NCBI GenBank assembly: GCA_958295895.1
Contig: CATQHI010000007.1
Span: 103,501 to 167,500 of the forward strand
Source: Saprospiraceae bacterium
GTDB lineage: Bacteria; Bacteroidota; Bacteroidia; Chitinophagales; Saprospiraceae
Length of the DNA stretch: 64,000 nucleotides
Direction: 5' to 3'
Numbering within the stretch: position 1 is the first letter of the stretch; each line of letters opens with the position of its first letter. The notes under the pieces are model-generated. The model had not been told where the DNA came from, ran no database searches, and saw only the letters and a program-made list of their open reading frames with translations. The position numbers were made by a program, and so were the translations under genes. Positions 43,579 through 53,396 of this stretch are shown here, in pieces.

Positions 43579-46500
43579 CTACTTGCGGGAGACTTTCTTG
43601 GCCGTGGGCGCGGAGATCACCTCCACCTCCCGATCCAGAATCATGCGGTTGTATTCGGGTACCTGCTCGGCGACGATGCGGCGGTACCTGGCCAGCTCAG
43701 CGTCGACGGCGGCGGTGATCTCGTCCTTGACGGCGTAGGCGGCCGCCGTGGGGCGGTAGGTGCCGATACCGGTGAGGCTGTTCAGGTGGGCGAGCTTATT
43801 CGTCAGTCGGATGGGATAGTTCAGGGGGTCCTGCCCACTGCGGTTCTTGGTCTGGTAGAGGGTTTCCTCAATGGCGGTAAGGCTGTCGATGAGCTGTTTG
43901 CCGTAACCGGTGAGTTCCTCGTCGTCGACCCGCTCCTGGAAGTCCTTGATTTGATCGCGCACCTTGCGCAGGTCGATGATGACCTGATGGGCCTCGCTCG
44001 TCTTATCCTGCACCTCCTTCATGAATTCGAACTGGGCGATGCGGTCCTCCTCGCTGGCCTGCACCCGGGGGTCGGCCTTGATGGTGAAGGGCTGGGTTTG
44101 CTCCCGCTCGCCTACTTTGAAGGCTACGGTATACTCACCCGGTAGTGCCATGGGGCCACTGGAGCCGGCCCACCACAGGATCATACCGGGCACCTTGACC
44201 CCGTCGGGATACTGGAGGTCCCAGTTCACGGTTTGCCCCCCGGCCTTTAACTCTAGTTTGTCCTCCTTCTCCTCGGCGGTGGAGGTCCAGCTGCGGATAG
44301 TGTCGCCATCCTGTAGGATAGCCAATTGCATGGGTATAGTATCCTTGGCCGTTTGCTCGCTTAGGTAAAGGTGGAAGTTTACCCCGCCGGGGTGGTTCTG
44401 TCCTTCGGTCCGACTCGTCCGGCTACTTCCTCCCATACGCCAGGCGTCGGCGGGTTTGAAGAGGTGAAAATCGGCGTTCTTCGCTACCGTGCCGAGCTGC
44501 TGTAGCGGGGTTAGATCGTCCATGATCCAGAAGCTACGCCCCTGGGTGGCGACGATGAGATTATCATCCTTGATGGCCAGGTCGGTCACCGGCACGATGG
44601 GCATGTTCTGCTGGAACTTGCGCCAGGAGTTGCCGTCGTCCATACTGATGTATAGGCCACTTTCCGTACCTGCAAAGAGTACTTCCGGGTTACCGGGATA
44701 CTGCCGTACCACGCGGGTAAAGTGCCCGCGGTCGATGCCCCCGCCGTCGATGCGCCGCCAGGTCTTACCGTAATCGCTGCTATGGTACAGATAGGGCGAG
44801 TAGTCACCTAGCTTGTAGGCCGTGCCGGCGGCGTATACGCCACCCGTGCCCCGCTGGTCTACATCCAGGCTATTCCACATGATGTACTTCGGGGCATCGA
44901 CGGGGGTGACGTCCGTCCAGGTCGCTCCGTCATCGCGGGTGACGTGGATAAGCCCATCGTCGCTACCGGTCCAGAGTACGCCGGGCTCCTGATTGCTCTC
45001 GATAGCGGTAAAGATGGTGGCGTAGTACTCGACACCGGTGTTGTCCTGCGTAATGGGGCCACCGCTGCTCTGTAGCTTATCGGCCTCGTTACGCGTCAGG
45101 TCGGGGCTGATGACCTCCCAGGTCTCGCCCTCGTCGGTAGACCGGTGCACGTGCTGACTGGTGGTGTAGAGCACCTTAGGGTCGTTGGGGCTGAAGAAAA
45201 TCGGGAAGTTCCACTGGAAGCGGTACTTCATGCCCTCGGCGCCGTAGCCCATGGGGTTATCGGGCCAGACGTTGATGGCGCGGACCTGATTGGTGCTATG
45301 GTCATAGCGGGTGAGGAAGCCGCCGTAGCTGCCGCCGTAGACAATGTCGGGGTTGTTGGGATCGGGGGCGATGTGGGCCGACTCACCCCCGGCGGTTTCT
45401 TCCCAGTCGGACTCGCCTATGGTACCGCCGTCGGTGCGGTGGCGGATGCGTACCGTGGAATTATCCTGCTGCGCGCCGTAGATCCGGTACGGGAAGCTGT
45501 TGTCGGTCACCACCCGGTAGAACTGGGCGGTCGGCTGGTTGTGGTAGGTACTCCAGTTCTCCCCCTGGTCGAAGGTCACCTGTGCCCCGCCGTCGTCGGC
45601 AATGATCATGCGCTCGTTGTCCTCCGGTGCGATCCACAGATCGTGGTGGTCCCCGTGGGGGGCATTGCTGGCCTCGAAGGTGCGACCGCCGTCGGTGCTA
45701 TGGTGGTACTCTACGTTCATGACGTAGACCCCGTCTATATCCTGTGGGTCGGCGTAGATACGGGTGTAGTACCAGGCGCGCTGGCGCAGGGCGCGGTCGT
45801 CGCTACGGGCCGACCAGGTCTCGCCGCCGTCGTCGCTGACGTACACCCCACCGGCCTTTTCGTTTTCGATGATGGCGTAGACCCGGTTGGCATCTACCGG
45901 ACTTACGGCCACGCCGTTGATGCCCCAGAGGCCCTTAGGCAGACCTTTGTTGCTGGTGATCTCGGTCCAGTTGTCGCCGCCATCGGTGCTTTTCCAGAGG
46001 CCGCTGCCCTCGCCGCCGCTCTCTAGGCTGTAGGGAGTACGACGGATGCGCCAGGTGCTAGCGAGCAGGACGCGGGGGTTGGAGGGGTCCATGCTCAGGT
46101 CGACTGCACCTGCGGCCGCGCCCGCAAAGAGTACGCGCTCCCAGGTGGTACCGCCGTCCTTGCTGCGGTAGACGCCCCGCTCCTCCGTATCTTTGTACAG
46201 GTCGCCCATGACGGCGGCGTAGACAAGCTGCGGGTCGCGGGGGTGTACACGGATACGCGCGATGTGCCGGCTGTTTTCCAGCCCGATCTGCTGCCAGCTC
46301 TTGCCCCCGTCGATGGTCTTCCACATGCCGTAGCCGTAGCTGACGTTGCCGCGCACGGTCTGCTCGCCGCCACCTACGTAAATGACGTTGTTGTCGCTTT
46401 CGGACACGGTGACCGCCCCGATGCTACCGCCGAAGAAGCCGTCGGAGATGTTGGTCCAGGTCTGCCCGCCGTCCTTGGTCTGCCAGACGCCGCCGCCGGC

Positions 46501-46677
46501 CCCACCGAAATAGTAGAGATTGGGCTTACCGGCCACACCGGTCACGGCTGCCGAGCGGCCGCCGCGGTAGGGACCGATGTTACGGAACTGTAGGGAGGAG
46601 TAGAGTGCGGTGTCGATTTCCTGGGCCGTCAGGGCCAGGCCGCTCAGGAGCAGGAGAAAGGTGGTCAGAAAGCGCAT
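43579..46677 (-). CDS. Exported BNR/VPS10-like beta-propeller protein
   Basis: 1032 residues. Signal peptide MRFLTTFLLLLSGLALTA. The body is a pair of propellers built from BNR/sortilin-type repeats of the form S.DGG.TW, for example WQTKDGGQTWTNI, WKTIDGGKSWQQI, YRSKDGGTTWERV and HRSTDEGETWEVI. The C-terminal 250 residues hold a beta domain (GMILWWAGSSGPMALPGEYTV) and a helical segment with QDKTSEAHQVIIDLR. Annotated relatives are called glycosyl hydrolases, but no sialidase active-site arginines are apparent, so the function is unknown. No T9SS domain is seen. It converges on the Kelch gene with only 7 bases between stops. Confidence 0.87.
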   Translation of the reverse strand: MRFLTTFLLLLSGLALTAQEIDTALYSSLQFRNIGPYRGGRSAAVTGVAGKPNLYYFGGAGGGVWQTKDGGQTWTNISDGFFGGSIGAVTVSESDNNVIYVGGGEQTVRGNVSYGYGMWKTIDGGKSWQQIGLENSRHIARIRVHPRDPQLVYAAVMGDLYKDTEERGVYRSKDGGTTWERVLFAGAAAGAVDLSMDPSNPRVLLASTWRIRRTPYSLESGGEGSGLWKSTDGGDNWTEITSNKGLPKGLWGINGVAVSPVDANRVYAIIENEKAGGVYVSDDGGETWSARSDDRALRQRAWYYTRIYADPQDIDGVYVMNVEYHHSTDGGRTFEASNAPHGDHHDLWIAPEDNERMIIADDGGAQVTFDQGENWSTYHNQPTAQFYRVVTDNSFPYRIYGAQQDNSTVRIRHRTDGGTIGESDWEETAGGESAHIAPDPNNPDIVYGGSYGGFLTRYDHSTNQVRAINVWPDNPMGYGAEGMKYRFQWNFPIFFSPNDPKVLYTTSQHVHRSTDEGETWEVISPDLTRNEADKLQSSGGPITQDNTGVEYYATIFTAIESNQEPGVLWTGSDDGLIHVTRDDGATWTDVTPVDAPKYIMWNSLDVDQRGTGGVYAAGTAYKLGDYSPYLYHSSDYGKTWRRIDGGGIDRGHFTRVVRQYPGNPEVLFAGTESGLYISMDDGNSWRKFQQNMPIVPVTDLAIKDDNLIVATQGRSFWIMDDLTPLQQLGTVAKNADFHLFKPADAWRMGGSSRTSRTEGQNHPGGVNFHLYLSEQTAKDTIPMQLAILQDGDTIRSWTSTAEEKEDKLELKAGGQTVNWDLQYPDGVKVPGMILWWAGSSGPMALPGEYTVAFKVGEREQTQPFTIKADPRVQASEEDRIAQFEFMKEVQDKTSEAHQVIIDLRKVRDQIKDFQERVDDEELTGYGKQLIDSLTAIEETLYQTKNRSGQDPLNYPIRLTNKLAHLNSLTGIGTYRPTAAAYAVKDEITAAVDAELARYRRIVAEQVPEYNRMILDREVEVISAPTAKKVSRK

Positions 46678-46738
46678 ACGGGTAGTCGTTGATCGGGGAT
46701 GAAGATACGTACTTCCGCCGCCGGACTACAAACCCAAT

Positions 46739-47701
46739 CTACACGACGGCCTGAAAGCCGACCTGTCCGTGGCGGCTTAGCCTCAGATTGGCCTGCTCGA
46801 TATTGAAGGCAGCGGGGTTAAAATCCTGGGTGAGCCAGCCGGCCATTTCGCGGTACTCGTCGTTGGTGGGGTCCTTCATCTTCTTGATCATCTCCTCGTA
46901 CTCGCGCAGGCTACTGACGTCTTCGGGCGGGCAGGCCCGCTGGCCGGCGGTGCAGACGGGGTAGTGCCGTCTTCCTTCCGCATGGCCGCTTTCCTCCAGA
47001 GTAAGGTGATGGTACCAGGTGGCGCCCCGGTCGAATTCGTAGCCGCAGTCGTCGCCTACTTCCGGCAGCAGGTCGCGCAGCCGGGGCTCTTCGCTGGTGG
47101 GTAACTCCCGCTCCTGGGGCGGCAGGAACTGAAACTGGTCCGTGCCCCGCCAGCCCATCGCGGCCTGGATGATGGAACTGAGCTCGGTCTGTGATACGTC
47201 GGCAGGGATGAGCACGCGACGCCATATCTCGGGGTTGCTGCCGTCCAGACTGATGCGTACGGTGAAGATTTGTCCCTGGTGATCTTCCGATTCGACTACG
47301 TCGACTACGTGGTCGTCCTTAATGACCGGTGCCGGCGTATCGGGCCGTTGTTCCGGGGGATCGCTCATCGCGATGGGGGCCTCGTCCTGCTCCCTGGGCT
47401 GCTCCTCGGGTTTGATGGGTGCGAGTAGGGCAGAAAAAGCGGCAGTGTAGTGGTCCTCTAGCTCTCCACCGGGCTCATCCAGGCCACGTTCCTCCCGGTC
47501 GACGATCACGTCCCAGAGGGTCAGCAGGAGATCGTCCATGGCCGGCCGGTCGGAGGTCGGCGGATCGTCCTCGCGCTGGGCGAAGTGCGTCCGGTAGGCG
47601 GCGTAGGCTGCCCGCTCATCGGCGTCGCTCAGTTCGGGGTACTGGCTGCGGCAGTGCGCCGCGGCCGTCGCCAGGGCGTGTTGTAACTTGTCGGTTGGCA
47701 T
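46739..47701 (-). CDS. Plasmid pRiA4b ORF-3 family protein
   Basis: 320 residues from ATG 47701; the frame is open to 47734 but that would cross the -7 box. The pRiA4b ORF-3 domain covers about 170-300: FTVRISLDGSNPEIWRRVLI, then GWRGTDQFQF, VGDDCGYEFDRGATWYHHL and CTAGQRACPPEDV, all typical. The function of the family is not established. The N-terminal 150 residues are acidic and have no recognised domain. No signal peptide. It is divergent from fdhD. Confidence 0.9.
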   Translation of the reverse strand: MPTDKLQHALATAAAHCRSQYPELSDADERAAYAAYRTHFAQREDDPPTSDRPAMDDLLLTLWDVIVDREERGLDEPGGELEDHYTAAFSALLAPIKPEEQPREQDEAPIAMSDPPEQRPDTPAPVIKDDHVVDVVESEDHQGQIFTVRISLDGSNPEIWRRVLIPADVSQTELSSIIQAAMGWRGTDQFQFLPPQERELPTSEEPRLRDLLPEVGDDCGYEFDRGATWYHHLTLEESGHAEGRRHYPVCTAGQRACPPEDVSSLREYEEMIKKMKDPTNDEYREMAGWLTQDFNPAAFNIEQANLRLSRHGQVGFQAVV

Positions 47702-47717
47702 AGGCTCTAACTTGGGG

Positions 47718-47725
47718 CAAAGATA
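47718..47725 (-). promoter_or_regulatory. -7 element for the pRiA4b-like gene
   Basis: The minus strand reads TATCTTTG here, an exact consensus match, 16 bases before the ATG at 47701. The leader would be about 10 bases. Confidence 0.6.
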
Positions 47726-47736
47726 CTCACACACAT

Positions 47737-48555
47737 ATGCAGCATTCGTCCCGGGGTAGTAAACCGCTGCGAATACTAAGGTTCACAGCCACGGCGAAGC
47801 GGCAGGTTGCCGATACCGTAGCGGAGGAAGAACCGCTGGAAATACAGCTCATTCACCAGGGGCGCACCCATCCGGTAGCCATCACGATGCGTACGCCGGG
47901 CCGCGATCTCGATCTGGCGGTTGGTTTTTTATTTACCGAGGGCCTACTTCCTCCGGGCCATCAGGTGGGCGGCGGCGCGCAGGTGCAAGCGAATCGAGTG
48001 AGGCTGCCGTGGCCCGAGTACCTCCCCCTCTCCCTCCGCCGTATCGAACGTCATTCGTACACCTCGAGCAGCTGTGGGGTATGCGGCAAAACCTCGCTGG
48101 AGATGGTCTACAGCACCGTACCCTTTGCCCAGGTACCGGCCGCGTGGTCCGTACCGGCTGATGTACTTTCTACACTACCCGACCGGCTGCGGGCTGCGCA
48201 GGAGCTGTTTGCAACCACGGGGGGTATTCACGCGGCGGGCCTATTCGATCGCTCCGGTGGCTTGCTGCATCATGTTGAGGATGTAGGCCGGCACAATGCG
48301 CTGGATAAGCTAATCGGTCATTATTACACTGTGGATTTACTGCCATTACACGAACATATCCTGGTGCTCAGTGGCCGGGCCAGTTTTGAGTTGCTCCAGA
48401 AAGCGGCCATGGCGGGTATTGCTCTGGTAGCTAGTGTAGGCGCTCCGTCAAGCCTTGCGGTGGAGCTGGCCGAGGATCAGGGCATTACGTTGTGCGGTTT
48501 CTTGCGAGCGGGGGGATTTAATTGCTATACGCATGCTGAGCGTATCTCTCTGTAG
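47737..48555 (+). CDS. fdhD: Formate dehydrogenase accessory sulfurtransferase FdhD
   Basis: 272 residues. The conserved CxxC loop SSCGVCGKTS holds Cys113 and Cys116; the N-terminal AVGFLFTEG and C-terminal GGIHAAGLFD, VEDVGRHNALDKLIG and LSGRASFELLQKAAMAGI blocks are all present. FdhD carries sulfur from a cysteine desulfurase to the molybdenum cofactor, which is needed for FdhF-type enzymes. It is followed 57 bases later by an FdhF/YdeP-like gene, its likely client. Confidence 0.95.
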   Translation: MQHSSRGSKPLRILRFTATAKRQVADTVAEEEPLEIQLIHQGRTHPVAITMRTPGRDLDLAVGFLFTEGLLPPGHQVGGGAQVQANRVRLPWPEYLPLSLRRIERHSYTSSSCGVCGKTSLEMVYSTVPFAQVPAAWSVPADVLSTLPDRLRAAQELFATTGGIHAAGLFDRSGGLLHHVEDVGRHNALDKLIGHYYTVDLLPLHEHILVLSGRASFELLQKAAMAGIALVASVGAPSSLAVELAEDQGITLCGFLRAGGFNCYTHAERISL

Positions 48556-48612
48556 CGACGAGTTAGCTGCGCCGCTACGCGTACCTTGTACACCGTACTC
48601 CCCCGCCTCCCC

Positions 48613-50905
48613 ATGCCCAACGAACTCACCCCCGCCCGCCTCACCGACCTGGAGCTCAGGGCCCCCAGTCGCCGCGCGGCCGGCCTGCCCGCCCTGCGCT
48701 ACTCGCTCCAGCACGTGACCGAACACATGCACGTGGGCGAAGGGCTCGAGACCCTGAGTAAGCTCAACCAGAAGGGCGGTTTCGACTGCCCGGGCTGCGC
48801 GTGGCCGGATCCCGACGGCCACCGCACCCCCCTGGCCGAATACTGCGAAAACGGCGTCAAGGCCATCGCCGAGGAGGCCACGAAGCGCCGCATCGGAGCG
48901 GAGTTTTTTGCCGCACATAGCGTGGACGAGCTGGGGCAGTGGACGGACTATGCACTAGGCAAGAGCGGGCGCCTCGCCACCCCCCTGCACCTGCGCCCCG
49001 CCGCCCGGCACTACACACCTATCACGTGGGAGGAAGCTTTTGCACTGATGGGACGTAAGCTGCAAGAAATAGACCCGAATAAGGCGGTATTCTATACCTC
49101 CGGACGGACCAGTAACGAGGCCGCTTTTCTGTATCAATTATTCGCGCGACAGTACGGCACGAATAACCTGCCCGACTGCTCTAACATGTGCCACGAGAGC
49201 ACCAGTAAGGCCCTGGCCGAAGTACTCGGATTGGGGAAAGGAAGCGTGACGCTGGAGGATATTCACCGGGCGGACCTGATTATCTGTATGGGACAAAATC
49301 CAGGGACGAATCACCCACGCATGCTGACGGCCCTGGAAAAAATGAAGGAAAATGGGGGCAGAATGATCAGCGTTAATCCGCTGCCCGAGGTGGGGCTAAT
49401 GGATTTTGTGAATCCCCAGCGGCCACTTAAAACTGGTGAGTGGGGGAACGGAACTAAGCGACCTGTTTTTGCAGATCAAAATTAATGAGGACCAATCGCT
49501 ACTACGCGCCTGGCTAAAGATTTTATTCGACAAGGAGCAGACCGCACCGGGCCGGTATTTCGATCGGGAATTTATTACTGAATATACCTCCGGCTACTCC
49601 GCACTGGCCGCTCAACTCGCTGCTACCGATCTGGAGGAATGCATCACTAATACTGGTATTGCCGCCGAGGCGGTGCACGAGGCCGCCGGCATGATCCACG
49701 GCTCCGAACGGATCATCATCTGCTACGCCATGGGGCTGACGCAGCACGAGAATAGCGTCGACACGATTAAGGAACTGGTCAATCTACTGCTGGTGAAGGG
49801 CAGCATCGGTAAGGTCGGGGCGGGCATCTGTCCGGTACGCGGCCACAGCAACGTGCAGGGCGACCGGACGGTGGGCATATGGGATAAACTCAAGCCCGAG
49901 TTGGCCGCCGCGCTACGTGAGTACTACGCCTTCGAGCCGCCCACCGAAGATGGTTACGACGTGGTGAAAACCATGCATGCCATGGCAGAGGGCCGGGTGA
50001 AGTTCTTCATGGGGATGGGGGGCAACTTTGTCAGCGCCACGCCGGATACCGAACTCACCGCACGGGGCCTGCGCAATTGCGATCTCACCGTACACGTGTC
50101 CACCAAGCTCAATCGCTCGCACCTCGTGCACGGGCGCGAGGCACTGATTCTGCCGTGTTTCGGGCGCACCGAGCGGGACCTGCAGGCTACGGGCGAGCAG
50201 TTCGTCAGCTGCGAAAATAGCATGGGAGTGGTGCAGCTCAGCAAGGGCGTCCTGGAGGTGGACGATATGGATCTCATGAGCGAGTGCGCGATCGTCTGCG
50301 GACTGGCCGAGGCTACGCTAGCACCGGCGGCGACTACCGTACCCTGGGCAGCCTACTGCCAGGACTACGACCTGATCCGGGAGGCCATCGCTGCCTGCAT
50401 CCCCGGCTTCGAAGACTACAACGAGCGGGTACGGCAGCCGGGGGGCTTTTACCTACCGAACGGGCCACGGGAACGCCGCTTCGCTACCCCGGACGGACGG
50501 GCGCAGTTTTCGACCACCGAGCTGAATCCGCATACCCTCGAACCGGGTGAGTTTCTGATGACCACGGTGCGTAGCCACGATCAGTATAACACCACGGTGT
50601 ACGGCATGCACGACCGCTACCGGGGGGTGCACAACGAGCGGCGGGTGGTCTTTATTCATCCCGAGGAGCTCGCTGAATTGGGCGGGGTCGCGGGTGCAAT
50701 AGTTGATCTGGTGAGCGAGTATGACGGGCAGGAGCGGTGGGCCCGTACCTTCCAGTTGGTGCCCTACTCCATTCCACGGGGCTGCATCGCTACCTACTTC
50801 CCGGAGGCCAATGTACTGGTGCCCAGTGGGGTGACCGCGCGGGGGAGTAACTGTCCGATTAGTAAGTCGGTGCGGGTGCGAATTTTGCTTGCACCACAGC
50901 AGTAA
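48613..50905 (+). pseudogene. FdhF/YdeP family molybdopterin oxidoreductase, one-base frameshift
   Basis: Two frames join into one enzyme of about 763 residues. The first starts MPNELTPARL and shows KGGFDCPGCAWPDPDGHR and FYTSGRTSNEAAFLYQLFAR, SNMCHESTSKAL, typical of the YdeP branch. At the AAAA near 49431-49434 dropping one A gives LVSGGTELSDLFLQIKINED and the second frame runs to the end, with GICPVRGHSNVQGDRT and MGGNFVSATPD. The C-terminal MopB-binding domain has TVRSHDQYNTTVYG. It should bind bis-MGD and oxidise formate or another small substrate; the real substrate of YdeP enzymes is unknown. FdhD upstream supports a Mo cofactor. A TACCTTGT box is at 48582-48589. Confidence 0.85.
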
Positions 50906-50909
50906 CCCA

Positions 50910-52229
50910 TCACTTGCGCTTCTTCCGCCCCCGCTGCTTCTTCCGGCTCCGGTGCGCCTGCAGCTCCTGCCGCGTCATCGGCCGCTTCTTATTGCTTTCT
51001 TTCTTTTCGTGGAATGCCCCCTTGTCGCTGACCTCGATCTTCGTTTCCACAATGGGCTGGGCGGACTGCGGCAGTTCTTCCGCAATGAGCTCGGTGGAGA
51101 CCTCCACTTCAGGGGGTAGGGGGAGGACCGGTACGCTACGGTCCATCAGCTTTTCGATGGTGGCCAGGTGGGCTTCTTCATCAGGAGTGGTGAAGGTGAT
51201 GGCGATGCCCTCCCGGTCGGCACGGCCGGTGCGACCGATGCGGTGCATGTAGTTTTCGGGTAGCTCGGGGGTGTCGAAGTTGATGACGTGGCTTACCTCG
51301 CTGAGATCTAATCCACGGCTGACCAGATCGGTAGCCAGTAGCACGCGGTGTTCGCCGGCCTGGAAGCGCTCCAGGCTGCGGAAGCGGTAGTTCTGGCTCT
51401 TGTTGCCGTGGATGACGCCGAGTTGATCGGGGAAGTCGGGCTCGAGCTGCTCCAGCAGAAGATCGGCGTACCGCTTGCCGGGGGCGAAGACCAGAACGCG
51501 GTGGTAGGTCTCGGCATCGCCGAGCAGGTTGCGCAGCAGATTGACCTTCGTGTTGAAGTTAGGCACGCGGTAGCTGCGCTGCTCGATATTTTCCAGGGGA
51601 GTGCCGGTGGGAGCAGCCTCTACCATTTCTGGGAAGTTGAAGGTATCGGCGATGATGGCCTCCACCTCCGGGGTCATCGTGGCCGAGAACAATAGGTTCT
51701 GCCGCCGCTCGGGAAGTAGGTCGAAGATCTTGGTGAGCTGGGGCAGAAAGCCGAGCTCGAGTAGCTCGTCGACCTCGTCGATCACCAGTTGCCGCAGGGC
51801 CCGAAACTTTAGGCTGCCGGTGACGATAAGGTCGTACAACCGGCCCGGGGTACCTACCACCACATCACAGCCCTGCTCTACGGCCGCCGCGTTGACCTTG
51901 AGGTTGACTCCACCGTACACCCCCACGGCCACGACGCTCATGTAGGCGGTGAGCTTGTCAATCTCCTCCACGACCTGAACGACGAGCTCGCGGGTAGGTA
52001 CGATGATGAGGACCTGCGGGTAGGGGTCCTTGCGAAACTTCCACAGGCGCAGTAGGGGCAGCAGGTAGGCCAGCGTCTTACCGGTGCCCGTCTGAGCGAT
52101 ACCTACTACATCGCGGCCCGCTAGGATAACCGAAAAAGCCCGCTCCTGGATGGGCGTGGGCTCCTCGAGTCCGAGGTCACCCAGGGCATTGAGCAGTGGC
52201 GTTGAAAGGTTGAGGTTGGCAAAGGTCAT
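50910..52229 (-). CDS. DEAD-box-type ATP-dependent RNA helicase
   Basis: 439 residues. Q motif EEPTPIQERAF, Walker A AQTGTGKT at 45-52, PTREL, TPGR, Walker B as DEVD (151-154, Val replacing the usual Ala), SAT in FSATMTPE, and the C-terminal motifs ATDLVSRGLD and HRIGRTGRADREG. A basic tail after 400 (SRKKQRGRKKRK) probably binds RNA. Such enzymes unwind RNA in ribosome assembly, decay or cold adaptation. The gene begins 12 bases after the AraC-type regulator stop, so it is likely in one transcript with it. Confidence 0.95.
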   Translation of the reverse strand: MTFANLNLSTPLLNALGDLGLEEPTPIQERAFSVILAGRDVVGIAQTGTGKTLAYLLPLLRLWKFRKDPYPQVLIIVPTRELVVQVVEEIDKLTAYMSVVAVGVYGGVNLKVNAAAVEQGCDVVVGTPGRLYDLIVTGSLKFRALRQLVIDEVDELLELGFLPQLTKIFDLLPERRQNLLFSATMTPEVEAIIADTFNFPEMVEAAPTGTPLENIEQRSYRVPNFNTKVNLLRNLLGDAETYHRVLVFAPGKRYADLLLEQLEPDFPDQLGVIHGNKSQNYRFRSLERFQAGEHRVLLATDLVSRGLDLSEVSHVINFDTPELPENYMHRIGRTGRADREGIAITFTTPDEEAHLATIEKLMDRSVPVLPLPPEVEVSTELIAEELPQSAQPIVETKIEVSDKGAFHEKKESNKKRPMTRQELQAHRSRKKQRGRKKRK

Positions 52230-52241
52230 TTGGTGAAGGGC

Positions 52242-53138
52242 TTACTCGGGCACCCGTCCGGACACCGTCAACCTGAAGGCACTGCGGTACTCGGAGGCAG
52301 TCTTACCGGTATGCTTTTTGAAGGCGCGGTTAAATTGACTTACGGAGTTAAAGCCGCTATCGAAGGCCACGTTCTGGATCGTCGTGTGGTCGTCGGCCAG
52401 CAGCTTACAGGCGTACACGATGCGAAAGTCGTTCAGATAGGTGATGAAGGTCTTACCCGTCGTTTTCTTGAAGTAGCGGCAGAAGGCCGGCACCGTCATG
52501 GCGGCCACCCCGGCAATCTCGTCGAGGGAAATGTCGCGGTCGAAGTTCTGTCCGATAAATTCCTGCACCTGATTGAAGCGCTCGTAGCCGTGGGTTTCTA
52601 CCTGGAGGTGAAAGCCCTCGGCGTTGAGGTCCTCGCATTCCGTACTATTGGATAGTTCGTTGAGGATGTCCACCAGTAGTAAGAGTCGGCCCAGGGGCGG
52701 TAGATCGATCAGTCGTTCCAGGCGGCTACCCTGTACGGTCCTGGTGGTACCATCGAAGCTCAGTCCGTTGCGGGCCCGGTGCATCAACTCGCGCACCCGC
52801 CGCATCTCGGGGAGCTCTAAAAACTCGGGGTTCGGAAAGCTGGGGGCAAACTGCACCACGGTTTCCTTTTCATTCTGCGTAAGCCGGTCGGTGAAGCCCA
52901 GGTGGGGCAGGTTGGAGCCCAGTAGAATCAGCGCGCCGTCCTGGTAGTGACTGATGTGGCTACCTACGTGCCGCCGTCCGTGGCCCCCACGTACGTACAC
53001 CAGTTCCAGCTCCGGGTGATAGTGCCACTTGGGGAGTTTATTGACCCGCAGTTGGGGCTGGGGGTAGTGCTTAACGAGAAAGGACGTGCCGGGGGCCGGC
53101 GTCACCTGCTCACGTATGGGTTGCGTGATCGGGTCCAT
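52242..53138 (-). CDS. AraC family transcriptional regulator with cupin-like sensor domain
   Basis: 298 residues from ATG 53138; a start at 53204 would add 22 residues. The N-terminal half is cupin-like (LPKWHYHPELELVYVRGGHG, GALILLGSNLPH), the usual sugar-sensing part. The C-terminal 100 residues have two helix-turn-helix units: ISLDEIAGVAAMTVPAFCRYFKKTTGKTF and TTIQNVAFDSGFNSVSQFNRAFKKHTG. Such regulators bind direct repeats and activate transcription when a ligand is bound. An 11-bp direct repeat with 21-bp spacing lies in the upstream gap. The downstream helicase gene is co-oriented 12 bases later. Confidence 0.92.
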   Translation of the reverse strand: MDPITQPIREQVTPAPGTSFLVKHYPQPQLRVNKLPKWHYHPELELVYVRGGHGRRHVGSHISHYQDGALILLGSNLPHLGFTDRLTQNEKETVVQFAPSFPNPEFLELPEMRRVRELMHRARNGLSFDGTTRTVQGSRLERLIDLPPLGRLLLLVDILNELSNSTECEDLNAEGFHLQVETHGYERFNQVQEFIGQNFDRDISLDEIAGVAAMTVPAFCRYFKKTTGKTFITYLNDFRIVYACKLLADDHTTIQNVAFDSGFNSVSQFNRAFKKHTGKTASEYRSAFRLTVSGRVPE

Positions 53139-53245
53139 AATGGGCGCTTCTAGCAGGAAAACGTTCGACCTGGGGGTATAGTTATCCCACCGAGTACGCA
53201 TCAATTAGCCGTGGGTGGGTGGATCTTCGGCATTAGCGGTAGGAA

Positions 53246-53282
53246 CATCAAAATATGCGTGACGCTCACCAAAATATGCGCG
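53246..53282 (+). promoter_or_regulatory. Probable AraC-type operator: direct repeats with 21-bp spacing
   Basis: CATCAAAATATGCGTG (53246-53261) and CACCAAAATATGCGCG (53267-53282) agree at 14 of 16 bases; the exact 11-mer CAAAATATGCG recurs with a period of 21 bases. AraC-family activators are known to bind such direct repeats on one face of the helix. The site lies between the divergent AraC-type gene and the secreted-protein gene. The second half-site ends about 21 bases before GATCTTTG (53304-53311), a weak -7 box, so it would occupy the -33 region. Confidence 0.65.
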
Positions 53283-53396
53283 GGGGGCGGCGAAGATTCA
53301 CCTGATCTTTGCAGTGCAAGGAGTTGATCATGGGCGCGGCCACAGGTACAGCGCCAGTCGAGCGTGCAACGATTGATCACCCCTAATACGTAAACC

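Noticed and set aside
45145..46026. Long open frame (293 residues) on the plus strand antisense to the BNR-propeller gene
   Set aside because: It is an antisense shadow typical of GC-rich genes; the composition is dominated by Val, Gly and Ala with no motif, and the minus-strand gene has clear repeats.
43579..46677. Sialidase assignment for the BNR-repeat protein
   Set aside because: Repeat motifs are present, but the catalytic arginine triad and Tyr/Glu pair of sialidases could not be placed.
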